A stretch of DNA of 64,000 bases from positions 30,580,230 to 30,644,229 of the forward strand of contig CM051516.1 in the NCBI GenBank assembly GCA_028015205.1. The letters run 5' to 3'. The position numbers and the translations under genes were made by a program. A model generated the notes under the pieces. It did no database searches. It had not been told where the DNA came from and saw only the letters and a list, made by a program, of their open reading frames with translations. Below are positions 15,101 to 30,100 of this stretch, piece after piece (within the stretch, counting starts at the first letter, position 1; every line of letters begins with the position of its first letter). This DNA is from Mytilisepta virgata. Lineage: Eukaryota > Mollusca > Bivalvia > Mytilida > Mytilidae.

Positions 15101-18100
15101 ACAAATGAAATTTTGTTTTATCAGAAATTTGTTTAAGAAAAACAAAGGTTTTATAAGTTTATATACACATGGTTGAATGTGTTATTCCCCAAACCACATG
15201 CAAATGATTTGCATGATACATGCGAACGATTTGCACATTAAATGCAAACCGCATGATGCACATCACAAATTACATATTAAAAAGCAAACACCTGCTCATG
15301 TAAAAGATGTACTATGAAGATAAATGTATATATAAATACATAAAATTTGTCAAAAACTTAAAGACTTTTTATTTTGCAAGATTTTGAATAGAACCTTAGA
15401 TATTATTAAAAAACAATGTTATATGCAAGTACTATGATCATTTAATTTAGGAAATTTTATGATCTTTTCAAACCAAATTGTTGTCAATAACTGAATAATT
15501 TACATTAATATTAGAAAAATAGTAGAAAGTGTGCAGGATTATTAATATGAACATTTTTAGCTTACCTGGCCCAAAGGGCCATGTGAGCTAATGCCATCAC
15601 TTCGTGTCCATTGTCTGTCATAGTCGTAAACTTTCTTTTAAAGATCTTCTCCTCTGAAACCACTGGGCCAATTGGAACAAAGCTTGGCAGCAATGGTCTT
15701 AGGTTGGTCCTCTTTCAGAAATATAACCGATGACCCAGCCAACCATCCAACATGGCCACCAGCCAAAGGGCCATGTAAGCTATTGCCATCACTTGGTGTC
15801 CATTGTCCGTCATTGTCGTAAACTTTCTTTTAAAGATCTTCTCCTCTGAAACCACTTGGCCAATTGGAACAAAACTCGGCAGCAATGGTCTTTAGGTTGG
15901 GCCTCTTTCAGAAATATAACCGATGACCCCACCAACCATCCAAGATGGCCACCAGAGTCGAATATAGTTTAACATAGGACCCTATGGAAAAATTACTTAA
16001 AGATCTTGTCTGAAACAACTTGACTAATTGGAACAAAACTTGGCAGCAATGGTCCTTAGGTGGTCCTATTTCAGATTTATATCTGATGATCCTGTCCACT
16101 TTCCAAGATGGCCACCAGAACCAAACATAGTTTAACATAGGACCCTTAGGGAAATATTTTTAACAGATCTTCTGGTCTGAAACCACTTGGGCAATTGGAA
16201 TAATGGCCCTTAAGTAGTCCTCTTTCAGAATTGTATCTGATGACCCTGCTCGCCATTGAAGATTGCTGCCAGAGTGGAACATAGTTTTAACCTAAGACCT
16301 AATTGAAAAATCACTTAAAAAGATCTTCTTGTTTGAAACCAATGAACCAGTTGAAACTTGACAGCAATCTTCCAGGCTGCCAGTCAAGATTGACATAGTC
16401 CAGGTGTTAAACATTTGACACTGGTCAAAATTGGTTCCAACAATATTTTAATTGGAGAATGAAATATTCTCTGAATTGAATTTGCATGTTTTAATATTTA
16501 CTTCGACACATGAATCTCATACACATTACATGATTTTCACCGCATGTTTCTAACCACACGCACATCATTCACATGTTGTATGCACATGATCTGCATGTTA
16601 CATGCACACGTTTTGCATGTTATACGAGTTTTTTGGTGCCTTGCACTTTCAACCATCTGTATAAATGAATTTTGTAAATATTAAAAGTGAAAGTATATTG
16701 GTAAATATTTCATAATTTTAGACATTGTGGTATAAGAGATCCTTCCTGGTCAGAGTTGCATCACTTTGTTAGCTTCCTGAACAAACAGTTACAGGATTTT
16801 GAAGTGTCAGCATTTTGTGGACTTGCTGCAGTTGAAGATTTACCTGGATTTGCAAAGTTTGTTTTGAGATTCCTCATTCAGATGTCAAGGGTATGATTCC
16901 TTTCTGTAATTTCTTTTTCTCGAAGGCTTTGAATCATAATATATTCAGTTCCATTTTATATAAAAATAATAGGTTCTTTCATGAGTCCATATTGAAGCTC
17001 TGGATATCTTTCATGAGTATGAGAAATTCATTTCAGTTAATGATTGGATCTCAGCAGATAAATTGAAAAAAGACATAAAATTGTCATCTGAAAGCTGGAT
17101 TTTCAAATTTGGACAAGTGAAAATATCTGTTTGTTCCATAAAACACAAAATGAAGCAATCAGGACTGATTGACCACTTACAATTGTGAGATCAAAGCTTT
17201 GTGACTTAGAACAAATCAGGCCATCTTATTGGATACTACCCATGTGGCAAAGCTAATTATAAGGCTACTTATTTGAAAAAATCAAAGTGTCTGAGAGCAT
17301 AAAGAAAAGGATTAAAATATGATTTTCAAGTAATCAATAGGACATTCCTTGATTTGCAAAAAAAGATCTTCGTCTTTTTAGGATTTCTCTACCAGATCAT
17401 TGAAGGTTAGTGAGGAGTCCCCCATTCAGATGTTACAGAGACAGATAAGTGAGGAGGAAGAGGAGAATGAGGAGGGAGACAATGTTATACAACTGTACCA
17501 AATGAGACGGACTTGGGAAACAAGGTAACAAATTCTTATGTCATTTTAAAAAACTGTTTTTTTTTGTTATAATTAATTATACTTGTAGAATATTCATGAA
17601 AAGGCCTATAAATCTTATTAAAGGGGAATTGGATTACAGGGTATGTTAGTTTGTCACAAATGTTCATAGAGAAATAATATTTATATTACAGTCCACATCC
17701 TTACCTGTTCTTCAACCCAGACCACCACAGTATGACTTTCCTTGGATTTAACATTGACAGAAGAACAGGGAATTTGATTGATCAACAGACAAGAAATATC
17801 TTAGAACAAGGAATCATGCAGCAGAACTTATTTGATGCCTTAATTAGAAATCGGGTCAACCTTGCTGAAAACTTTGATGCATTGCCAAGGTATTTTGTTA
17901 AGAATGCACTTTTACGATCGACATTTTAGAGAAAGTATTATTTCTACATAATAGACTGTGTAGAGTCCAACCTTTACGTCAGAGTATGATTATTGAACTT
18001 TAGATGTTTTGCTTTATTAAGGTTACAGATTATGTTATTTTATAACATCAGATTCTATCTTGAATATTAATCTAGATAGCTCAGTAAACATGTAATGGTT

Positions 18101-21100
18101 TTGTTAATTTCAAATGTAGCCAAATGGCTCATTTAGAAACATGAAATTAAGGAACACTGAATGAAAAATTAGCCAAAACAAACATAAACAAAAACGAGGT
18201 TTAATAGTAGATTTTTTGTATCTTTAGAATTTAATGAACCTTATGTGAATATAGAAGTATATTTTTTTCAGACATGAGAAGATACTGAAGCTATGCAATG
18301 TTATGGGATTAGACATGGCACATGACCCTGATGAAACTTATGAGCTGACTACAGATAATGTCAAAAAGATACTGGCTATCTATATGAGATTCAGGTGATT
18401 ATCAACATATCTTGTTTTATTTTTCAAAATTTTTATAAAACTATAGAGATCTATTTTGTTTTCAATTTTTACAAACTATTCTTTCCTATGATTATGATAA
18501 TGTAAATGTAAATGATTTCAGTGAAAGGTTAATTAATTGCCTTTGTATGTATACCCTAATTTCCAGACTTTAGGTCGATGCAGGGAATTGGTTGAATGAC
18601 CAATTTTTACCGAAATACCGTAATTTTTGGACTATAGGTCGAAGCACAACTCTTAAATAATTTTATTAGTAGTAACTATAGTGGGTGGGCTGGGGTTTAT
18701 GAAAATTTAAAAAAAATCTTAGATAGGTCGATGCGTTCCATAGGTCGAGGCCAGCTCTTCAGAGGAAAAAAGTACTGACCTATACACCGAAAATTACGGT
18801 ACATTAAAATAGATTTAGAACTTTTCATGGTCAGCATTTAATGGCTTTTCAGCTTACTAATTTTGCTGGAAAGGGAAATACATAAAGAAAGCTACAACAT
18901 TTTGTCAGATGAGCTTCCCACAATTGTTTGTAGTTGTTTGAAGTACATTTTTTTTGTCCTCCTTTTTTACCAATGGTACACCACCATAATTTCGTTTTAT
19001 CTCTGCTTTTATCTTATGTTACAGATGTGAAATTCCGGTCATAATAATGGGAGAAACAGGATGTGGTAAGACTCGACTAATAAAGTTTATGTGTTCTCTG
19101 CAACAACCACCAGGGGTCACTGTAGAAAATATGATTCTCATGAAGGTAAAGTTAACATAGAAAGCATTTATTTTAAATATTTATGTATTAAAATTATGGC
19201 AATTAAGACTTAAATTTAACATTTTAAAGTGCAAAGATGGTTATACATGTATTATTCATATCAGAGCTGTTGAGTAACTGTCTTAAGCACTGCAGATTCA
19301 TTTAATTTGGTGGGTAAACTATTAGAGGATAGGGGAAAAGTTTATATTTGAGAATATTTAGTTTTGTGGTTTTGCTTGTATTAAAGTAATAATTGTATTT
19401 TGATGAGTATTTAAATTCATGGATTCTCTCTACCCACAAAATGCACACAAATTTGCATGAATAATATTCAATCCACAGTAAAATTGATGATGATGATGAA
19501 TTATTGTTAAACATCCAGTGGCAGCCATTAGGTGCATATCAGGATGAGAACATGTTGATATGATATGAATATGATCCCTGCTTTGTTCTAGACCAACACG
19601 ATGAGCCGGAGGAGGTAACTGTCCATAGGAAGAAAATATCGCCCCACTCGCACACATTATACTGACTCCGAGCCGACCAGTCCTTTGCTCTTACTCCTAG
19701 ATGCCGTGTGCCTGGCACAGAAGCAGCAAATACCTATTTTATTGTCTTTGGTTTGACCCAGCCGGGGATCGAACCCACGAACTTCCGAACTCGATGTGAA
19801 TATGCTACCACGAGTCCACCGAGGTGGTCTGTTAAACTGAATATAACGTACATGTATGATAATATCTAACATGATACATGTAGTTGTTATTTATATAGTG
19901 CATGAAATTATAAGAAATGTTTTTGATCATAATATGTGAATAATAATTGTAATTGATATAAAGGTACATGGTGGGACAAAAGTTTCTGACATCATCAGAA
20001 AAGTAAGAAAAGCCGAGGATATAGCCAGGAAGAATTCCGAAGAATATCCCAACATGGACACTGTATTGTTCTTTGATGAAGCTAACACAACAGAAGCTAT
20101 AGGTGTTATAAAAGAGATTATGTGTGACCAGTCATTGGGAGGAAAACCTATTAAACTTCATGAAAAACTCAAAATAGTTGCGGCCTGTAATCCATATAGA
20201 AAGTAAGTTAAATACATGTATATGTATATTATTGTAATTGTCCATTCATAGTCAATATCAACACAAAAGAAGAATTGCCAATTTAGGGATAGTTATGAAA
20301 ACTGGAAATATTGAATCAACGGGTTGATAATTTTGGCCATTTTTATTGCTTTATCAAGCATTTTACTTGAAAATTGAATATTTTATTGCTATGATATTCT
20401 ATCAATGTTGACTTTTCCTTGAAAGCACCAATCAATAAAAATTGTACTTTGCAAAATTAAACCATCTTAATAAAAAGAATTATTATATAATGATTTTATT
20501 GAGATAATCTAATTGGTCTGTAACATGATATTCCGTTTATTTTGATATTGTTTGATTAAAATCCATAATGACTCCTTCACTTTTGCTTTCAATCACGAGA
20601 TTCGTTGTATCGCCGGCACTTTGAATAACAGAAAAAATGTCAGACTGAAAGAACGGTCGCAGACGTAAACAAAAATGAATAAAAATTATGGCGGTTGACC
20701 AAGGTTATTTTCGTGCAGTGTTTTTTTTTTCGAATTTGATGGTAGATATTTGTTTGTTTTGTGCAAATAGTTTAAACCACAAATTGCCGGTACAAGGTGC
20801 ATAAAAAAAATATGTCTATTTTCGAGTACGAATATGAAAAAGTCTAGATTAAATTACTGAGTTAATGGATTATTATGTAATAAAACAATTACAGTCTTTT
20901 GTATCGGTCTATATGAGTTTTAATAGACCTGAAAAATTAATATTGACCTTCGCCTCCAGCGGCGTTCAATATTAATTTTTTAGTTTATTAAAACTCATAT
21001 CAACCTCTACCAAAGACTATAATTGGCCGGGTTGCACAGAGTGCAAATCCAGCTTATAGTATGGTGAATGTCGGGTGGGCGGGAGGCGGCGGCGGAGGAT

Positions 21101-24100
21101 GGGCAGGCGGTGGAGGGGGGGCAGGCGGGCCTGGAAAATGGGTACATATTTTGCGAAATCAACTCCTCCTACAGTTTTTCACCCATATCATTGAAACTTC
21201 ATAGAATGTTTCTATATATATTGAAGATGTGCACCTCACTTTATGGAATTATTTCTGGAATTATTTCCCATTTTACCAAACTTTGGAACTTAGTCGTTTT
21301 TTATTGACATCTTCAATAGACGGTACCTATTTTGCGAAATCAACTCCTCCTACAGTTTTTCACCCGCATCCTTGAAATGTTTTAATATATATTGAAGATG
21401 TGCACCTCACTTTATGGAATTATTTCAGGAAACTAATTAAATTGATGACTGCCTCTGTGCTCGTACACCAACATACAATGTGTCTGATTTTGTCTATATA
21501 AATATTCATGACTGCCAATGTGCAATATGATCTTGTAATCACCTTTGTCACCACTACAGTAAACACCCAGCAACCCGGCCATTTGTGTCTTTGACCAATT
21601 TTTGTATAATATATCATGGAAATAAAATAAATCCTGTATCAGGTTAAACATTTCAGTTAATTTCTGTTTTTGTAGAGTATGCATCATTACCAACAAAGAT
21701 TGAGACATTGCTTACGATCATTTCTACCTGTTACAGTAGACTTAAGTCTAAAGTTTCAAAGTATAGCTCTTTGCAGTTAGTGTGATAGTTTCTAAAATTC
21801 TTTTCTTTGCAGACATTCAGAAGAACTTATAAAGAGACTAGAACAAGCAGGACTTGGGTATCATGTGGATGCAGATAAAACTACAGACAAGCTTGGTATG
21901 TTTATTGTAATATATAAAAGATTTGTTATTTCAATTTTGATAAACACATAGTATACAATTATTGAACAGTGTTGAGGTCCCAAGACATTGGCAATTTTCC
22001 AGACGCGTTAGCGGAAGGAAATGGTCAATATGTCAAGGGACTAATAAAATTGCTATATTCTGAAACAGCTGTTCAATAATTGTCTTATTATACCAAAAAT
22101 TGCAAATTTCTCCAAAATGTCAAAAAAACCCTGTGATTACTTAAATCGAAACCATTAAAATCTTATTGACCTGCCCACTATCGTGATGTTGTTCAAACAT
22201 GCCCATTATCGTGACGTTGTCCGATAAAGTTTGTCTGCGAAAAGAACTATTGCCTGGGGTAATAGTTAAAAAAACTATTACCCTGGGCAATAGTTCTTCC
22301 AACTTGAAAAGCAATTGAACAGTTACTTTAATGAATAAAGTTTTACAAAGTAAAAAACGTACTGAGGTATAATAAATAATTAGCACATTAAACAAACTAT
22401 AAATCTAAACCTTATTCTCGTCTCGAAATCTCGAAATCTCTTGAGTCGAAATTTTGGTTATGTCAAACATTTTTCTGGTCCTAAGCGTACTTAAGTATAA
22501 TGTATTTATTTCTATTCCTTTTGTCCCAAATTCGATTAGCCAAAATTTAGGGTGTTTCAAAGTGATATTATGTATCCAGAAAAAAATAATTAGTCCAAAA
22601 TAAACTTGTTATGTCAAATTCATTAATCATCGATTATGAAATGTCGAAACAGTGAATTATGTTTTGATATCAATACTGTTTCGACTTAAATGTTTATTTA
22701 AACATTCAATATTAGGTTGCCAAATTTAAACAGTATTGTTCATTTTGTGATAAATATAAATTTTACATCAATAAAACAAAGTTTTTTTTACAATAAGTTA
22801 TGAATATGAAATTCTGATGTTTATGAGGCACAATTTGCCAAAAAAAAGACTTTATAAAATCAATATCGGTCAACAAAGGCTTATCATTCAAAAGAAACAA
22901 ATTCTAATTGGGAAGCAATAAGCTTTATATTCAGACTTGAGACAATCATCATTCATCAAAATCATATGATTATGCAAATCAGATGACCCAAGCTAATAAT
23001 GGCTTGGCCGGTGTTGATAAACAGACTTGATATGTGTATTTTGACACCTTGGCACTGTTTCTGTATTTTCTAGGTCGAGTACCTATGAGACGACTTGTAT
23101 ACAGAGTCCAACCTTTACCACAGAGTATGTTACCTTTGGTCTGGGACTTTGGACAACTTGATACAGAAGTAGAAGAAATGTACATCAGACAAATGGTCCT
23201 TAGATATGTATGTTGATAGAATATAATAAGAATTTTTTATTTAATTAATCCTAAACATTCCAATGGTCTTATGATTTTGTTATCACTTGATTTCATCCAT
23301 CTTTTAGTAACTTTTCAAATTGCAGTCCTGTCTGGAAAAATATCTAAAAGAACCAAAATTTGGTATAAATTGGAGGGTATCTTTAAAATTAGCATCATTT
23401 GTCCTGATTGAAATCTGATGAAGAATCTATTGTAAGTTGTTGTTTATGATTGTCAAAAATTCCTAAATTAGCAATAATGTTAAAAAATATTCAATAAACT
23501 GACCTGTTGAATCAAAACATTATGAGGATCTTTCCTGCACTTGAGAAGGGACTAGATTTTTGTAAAGTGAGTTTTTTTACTCGCCAAAAAAAACCCCATA
23601 GCAATGTACATTTATTGCAACAGTAAAAGGGACATATTTTAGCATAAAACTGTCACTAGCTTCTCCAAAACTAAGTAAGTTGTCTTTATTTTCAGATAAA
23701 GAACCAACGTTTACCAGCGTTACAAGGACTTGACACTGTTGTCAGTAAAATACTGACAGTATCACAAGATTTTATGAGGGAACAAAAGGTTTGTATATCA
23801 ATTCAGAACAAAACTTAAAATACTGACAAAAAGTGAAAATATTTATAACTTCAAAATTTATTGCATATTTCTTAAAAGATTTTTATTAGTGATTTTTATT
23901 TAGAGCTGTTCGACATGCATTAGATATATATTCTCCTTTTAATTAAACTGAAATTTTGCAAATCTTTTTTTTTTATAAAGTGACTGTTTTTAAGACTGAG
24001 GTAGTGAATTGTTCATTATAATTTTACAATAAAAGTTGTATTTAACTCAAGGAAGTCATAGATGTCTTTTCTATAGAGATGATGTCAGGTAATCAAGTGA

Positions 24101-27100
24101 AAAACTTTATAAATCTTTTATTTTTTCCATTAAAATGTTTCAATATGTTTGGGTGGTACATAGAATAAATATACCATACATAGTCATTGTTGGAAAATAT
24201 AAAATTTATTTTGGCGAGTTTTAGAAACATGAGAAAAGGCGGGCTTTTCCCCCATGTTTCGCAGCAAGCCCAACTAAATTTTTTGACAATGACTTTGTAT
24301 TATCTTTATCCTGCAATCATAAAATTGCTGTATTAGATGCATGAAATACCTTAAAATTACGTTTGATGTTGAAATCCAGCTGCCGTGGAAACGGGGGAAA
24401 TGCCAAGATGTAATCTGGCACATTTACGACTTAGGTTATTAGACCGGAAATGGCTTGATTGCAGGGTAAGATTTTTTTTATACAACTTATGATGGAACAG
24501 TACATTCATGTGTTATCTATATTACTAAATAAAGAGACTCAAATTTGTGTGTCGCTTCTTTTTTCGAGTAAAATCCATGAATATACTTTTATAAAATAAA
24601 TGATCAATGCACAGTGTAGTTTGTCATCACCGAGTTTGATCATCTGTTTTGTTGTATTTTGAGAGAAAAACAGAAAATAACCAGTTCGGATACACAGTCC
24701 TTCCTGTCGCCCGACTCTGAAATTTCTTTTCGGTCCTCATTTCTGGCTGTCATTCATTTCAACGGGTATATGTCAAAACACTATATTCTTTGTACTTTCA
24801 ATTTACATTCAGATAAACCATTCTGTTGTTTAAATTTTAAAGTTTGATCTGTGATTTTGGCCGGACCTGTCCTAAATGAATTCTCACAAAACAAATATTA
24901 CCTTTCGAATACAAATACAAGCCATTTCGGCACCTGGTCATTTCGGTACTGGTCAAATCAGTACCTGGTTAAATCGGGACCAGTACAGAGTCATATTGGC
25001 ACCTATCCGTAATACTAAATAAAGGGACTCATATTTGTGTTTCCGTTCTTTTTTGAGGAAAATCCATGAGTGTACTTTTATAAGATAAATGATCAAGGCA
25101 CAGTGCATTTTGAAGATCTTTTTGGTGTGTTTTTTGTAAGCAAAAAATGGCTGTACGTTATGGTAAAAGCAAACTGGTCATATAGGCTATTAAAAATAGA
25201 TATCATAACTCCGTGCCCGCGATTTTGCGGGTGTAATCTAGTCCTCATATATCGTTTGTCACTCTTAGTAGATTTTAATAAAACTAAATTATTTATTGTA
25301 GGATGAATGTAGTTTTGTGAGTTTGAGAGATGTGGAGCGGGTTTTAGAAGTGATGAGTTGGTTTTACAGACAGAGTGAAGATGATAATTTACTTTTTCGT
25401 ATACTGAGGGAGGATACTGAAGATGCTGGATCAGAATCTGAGGAGGACTCTATGGAAGTGGAACAGCCACAGCAGGTGACACTACACTCCTTCCTTCCTA
25501 ATGTCTTCACTTCAAAATATATTTCAGAAATATTGGAATTAACATATTAATGTTAAAAATTTCAAATAGAAATTAAAGACATGACAGTTTTATACTGAAA
25601 TTGAACTCTTTTAATGTAATATTGTAAATGATGAAAAACAGTTGTATTTTTTAAATGAAAATTCTTTATTAAAGTTAGACGTTTCTTTTCAATCAACAAT
25701 TTTTTTCAAGTCTAAATTTTAAAAATATTCTAGTACAACAAATGTAATCCAGAAAATTTATGTATTAACTATGAACATTATATGAATACTTTAGAACTTT
25801 GCTGGCTCTAAAATCCAAGAGACGTTTACTCCCAGTTTGCATACATTTAATTATTATACCATCTTTTGGTGTGTATTAAACGCACTTATGTATTACATGC
25901 ACCCCCTTTTTGGCCCTAGAAAGTGGAGAAAAAAAATCTTCGTGTTCAAACTTTAAAATCAACAAGGTTCCCATTGAAATGTGATTTTTTTTCAGCTTCA
26001 AATTGGAGTCGGTCATGGTTGACTAGAGAAAGGTATTCCACAATAAATAATTCGGCAATGAATTCTTAAATTTTAATAAATATTCACGTACAACAAACAC
26101 GCGTCGAAGAGCAGGAAGCATAGGAACAGTGCGTAAATTTAAAACGTTGTCGGAATACTGCAAACCCGAAACAGGTCTCCAATATCAATAAATAAAGAAA
26201 AAAAAATTTTAAAAAACATGAATTGTAATTCAATAATGCAAAAAATAGTATATCTTCAAAAACTTTTCGTTTAAATAATATCTAAACAGTCTGAGGTTCA
26301 AAGAGATGTAAATCAGCTTAACGTAAAATCACCACTTTACAAGGATTACAGTCACATGGCACAAGATCACCTGGTACATTGGAAATTAAAAAAAAAATGG
26401 CGGTCGATTTCGTGCAAAAATGAATTTCAATCAATTTTTTCGAATATATCATCTCTATTCCCTGTAAGATCACAATTATAAAGTAAGTAATGACTAAAAG
26501 AAACTTCTATGCTGAGACAGTGTGCAAAATGGGGTTTCCGATTCGAAAGTCATCTTTTTCTTGTCACATTTTTGAAATATCGAACCTCAAAACTTGACAA
26601 AAGATACTAAGAACTTGTATTGGCATGTATAGTACGCACCCCCCTTATCAAAAACGTATTTGAGGGTAAAAAAGTGCGTGTTATGCACACCTAAAGATTG
26701 TACTAATTAAATTCTTATATAAACAAAAAAGACAATAAAGACAATAGGTTCACATACCATAAAGAGCTATAGTCTATTTTGAATATGTATATTGAAATTT
26801 GTTTTGTCTATACAAGTGACAATATAATTCAATATAGTTAAAAGTATATAATAAAATTTTTAATTCTGCCATTTGTATTGTATGAATTACTCATCTTTGT
26901 ATTTTTCATGAACCTTTGGTCATATACTTATGTCTTTTATCGGTAGCTTGGGCTACTGAACTCACTATATAATAAAAAAATTAATTACAATGTTTTTGAT
27001 TGAATTTTAATTTAAATAAATAAATAATAAAATATTATATTTATATCAATCTTTATATTAATATATAACTTATATATATTAATCTTTAATATTTTATATT

Positions 27101-30100
27101 TTATATATAATAATTTAAACTTAAACCAAATACATTGTAGTTTATTACATGTATCAAAAAAGTTAAAGGTATCTTAATGCTTAACAATAAAAAGAATAAC
27201 TATATGTATCATTCCTTAGTTAGAAGATGTACAGGATAATAAATATTTGCCTTTTCAGAGGACCTCTTAATCCCTTGTCTAATTTTATTACAATAATTAT
27301 TTTAATTTCAATTTTTAAAAAAATTTTAGTCTTTTTAATCAATAAAAAGGGTAATTTGTTGAAATTAAGTCCAGATATACTTAAATGGTTTACAGGTTTA
27401 TACATGTATATGCATGTAATTAAATGTATGTGAACTGGGATGATACCCAAGTGACGGATAGAAACAATTAAAGCCATGGGGTAATTGGAGAAATCAGGCT
27501 CTGAAGAGCAGAAATTTCTTTTGAAAGGGCTAAAAAAATAGGTTCATATACCATCGCTGTTCAAGTTACTGGAGTTTGGGAAATAGTGGTTCAACTATAT
27601 ATTAATTCTTCTGGTTTTAGCAACTAGATGATGTAACAAGATCTCTAGTTCTTGCCCTTGGAGTCTGTTATCATGCCTGCTTGAAGAACAGAGATCAATT
27701 CAGGGATAGAGTAGCCAGATATTTTATACAACCACTACAGTTACCAAGAGGGGCAAATCAAATAGAGGAAGAAATATCAAAGTTTGTTTTCTTATTATTT
27801 AATTTTTTTCACCTTATTTTTAGGGAACACAACCCTTGTACTTTTTAAATAACCATAGTCTGAATTCATCGCCAGAATTGTACAGTGTAAAATCTTAACA
27901 TTATGACTCACACGTACTTTACAAATAATGGTGGTTCTGAAAAAAAAAGATTTTTCTGTGATAATTTTTAGGATTGGGCAACTCATATGTTTCTAAACAA
28001 TATGCCTTGAATTCACCTGCAGAACATTAATCAAAATTATCATTTATTTTTAGGTTCATTTCTCGGAAACTTTTTGTAATAAATCAATGATATTTCACCA
28101 CTACAGTCTTCTTGTATAGTACAATGCATTTCAGCAATACTTAGGTGGATATGACCTACATTTCATACTTCAGTGACTTTTGCATTTAGGTTCATTTCTC
28201 AGAAACCTATAGTAATAAATCAATGATATTTCACCACTACAGTCCTCTTGTATAGTACAATGCAGTTCAGCAACACTTGGGCTGTTTTTAGGGTGGGGCA
28301 ACCTTGTCTTATAGACTCATTTTCTAGTCTTTATTGGGTCTGTGACATGCATCTTCAGGTAAATGCTTGAATAAATATTTTGGAATGATAGTACTTTATA
28401 TATACATGTACATCCATTCGTGTCTGCGAATACAGCTAAAGGGACCAAACTTTGGCAGTTCTTCAGAAGATTTTTGCATGTATATCCCATAGGGTCTTTA
28501 CCTCCTCGGTGGTCTTGTGGTAGCATACTCACTACGAGTGAGCAAGCACATTAAAAAATCCGGCTCAGCGTGTCGGTCTAGTACAGCAGGGATCATATTC
28601 ATTATCATACATGTTCTCGTCCTGATATGCACCTGGCTGCCACTGGACGTTAAACAACAATTCATCCATCCATCCTGATCGACATCTGACCAATATTCTG
28701 TGGTCAATTCTCATCCCTTTAATTCATGTTTTAATTTATATACAGAGATACATTTACATTTATGCAGATGTCAGACAGTATTCCTTGATCATGTAGAGCT
28801 TGCAGAAAACATAGCCAGAAACCAGGCCTTGAAAGAGAATGTATTTATGATGATAGTCTGTATAGAACTTAGAATCCCTATGTTCCTAGTAGGAAAACCA
28901 GGCAGTTCTAAATCTCTGGCTAAAACCATTGTAGCTGATGCTATGCAGGGAAATGCTGCACATAATGATCTGTTCAAAAACTACAAACAGGTAAGAATAA
29001 GAATTTAAGACATCTTAGTTTAAACTTATTTATAATGGATTTGGAAACAACTTATGCTAATCCTTCTCCACTGTAGTGGCATTTTAAGACATCTTTTCTC
29101 TGTCTATATCAAGGCTATAGAATTTCAAATGTTTTAATTTTTTATATTTGGTTGTTGTCATCATTTTTATTTTTCTCCAGGCACAAATGGTGTCATTCCA
29201 ATGTAGTCCGTTATCAGTACCAGAAGGTATTGTAGGTACATTCAGACAGTGTGGTGCCTATCAGAAAGATAAAAACTTAGACAGATTTGTATCTATTGTG
29301 GTACTGGATGAAATAGGACTTGCAGAAGACTCTCCCAGGATGCCACTCAAAGTAAGAATATTTTAAATTGTTTATAGGTTCTTTATTAGTGCTTTTCCAG
29401 TATGTGAAGTCCCTCTGTTCAAGAAATTTTTAAATGAAAATATTTTAGCTAAATGACTTTTGTTCATGAGTCAGTTAATTCACTAATTGAAACTTGAATA
29501 TTTTTTATTGCTAATTTAAGTGTTTTCTGCAAAATTTACAACTTGTGAACAGGGGCCTCGGTGGCCGAGTGGACTAGGTAGTAAATGTGCTGAAAATGGC
29601 GTAAAACCCAACTAAACAAGCAAACAAACAACTTGTGAACAAAAACACAGATAAATCTTCTGTGTTGTACAGTACAGAAAGCCAGTTTCAGTAAAAAATC
29701 GTGCTACTCCATGTCGCGGCAAAATTTTAAAATCGCAGAGTTGAACTCGGAGAAATCAAGAAAATGGCAAACTCGGAACAATTCTGAGAATCTCGGCGAT
29801 TCTGCAAGATTTCACGCTGAAACTCGGGACAACGCCGATAAATAATATAAATGAACAGATATATATTTATTGTTGTTTTATTTTTACTTGAATAAAATAT
29901 GCAGATATTAATATTTGTTTTTATATACTTGTAATGAGCCCTGTGATTAGGAAATAAAGTATCTTCATCTTATCATATATATATTAGGATAATATATGTG
30001 TATCCTTGTCGCGTTAGTTTGTTGTGTTCCATTCAGTCCTGACTTTGTCTTTTCCTTTTTTTTTTTATTTCTTTTTGAATAGTCAGGATTTTTACAATAT

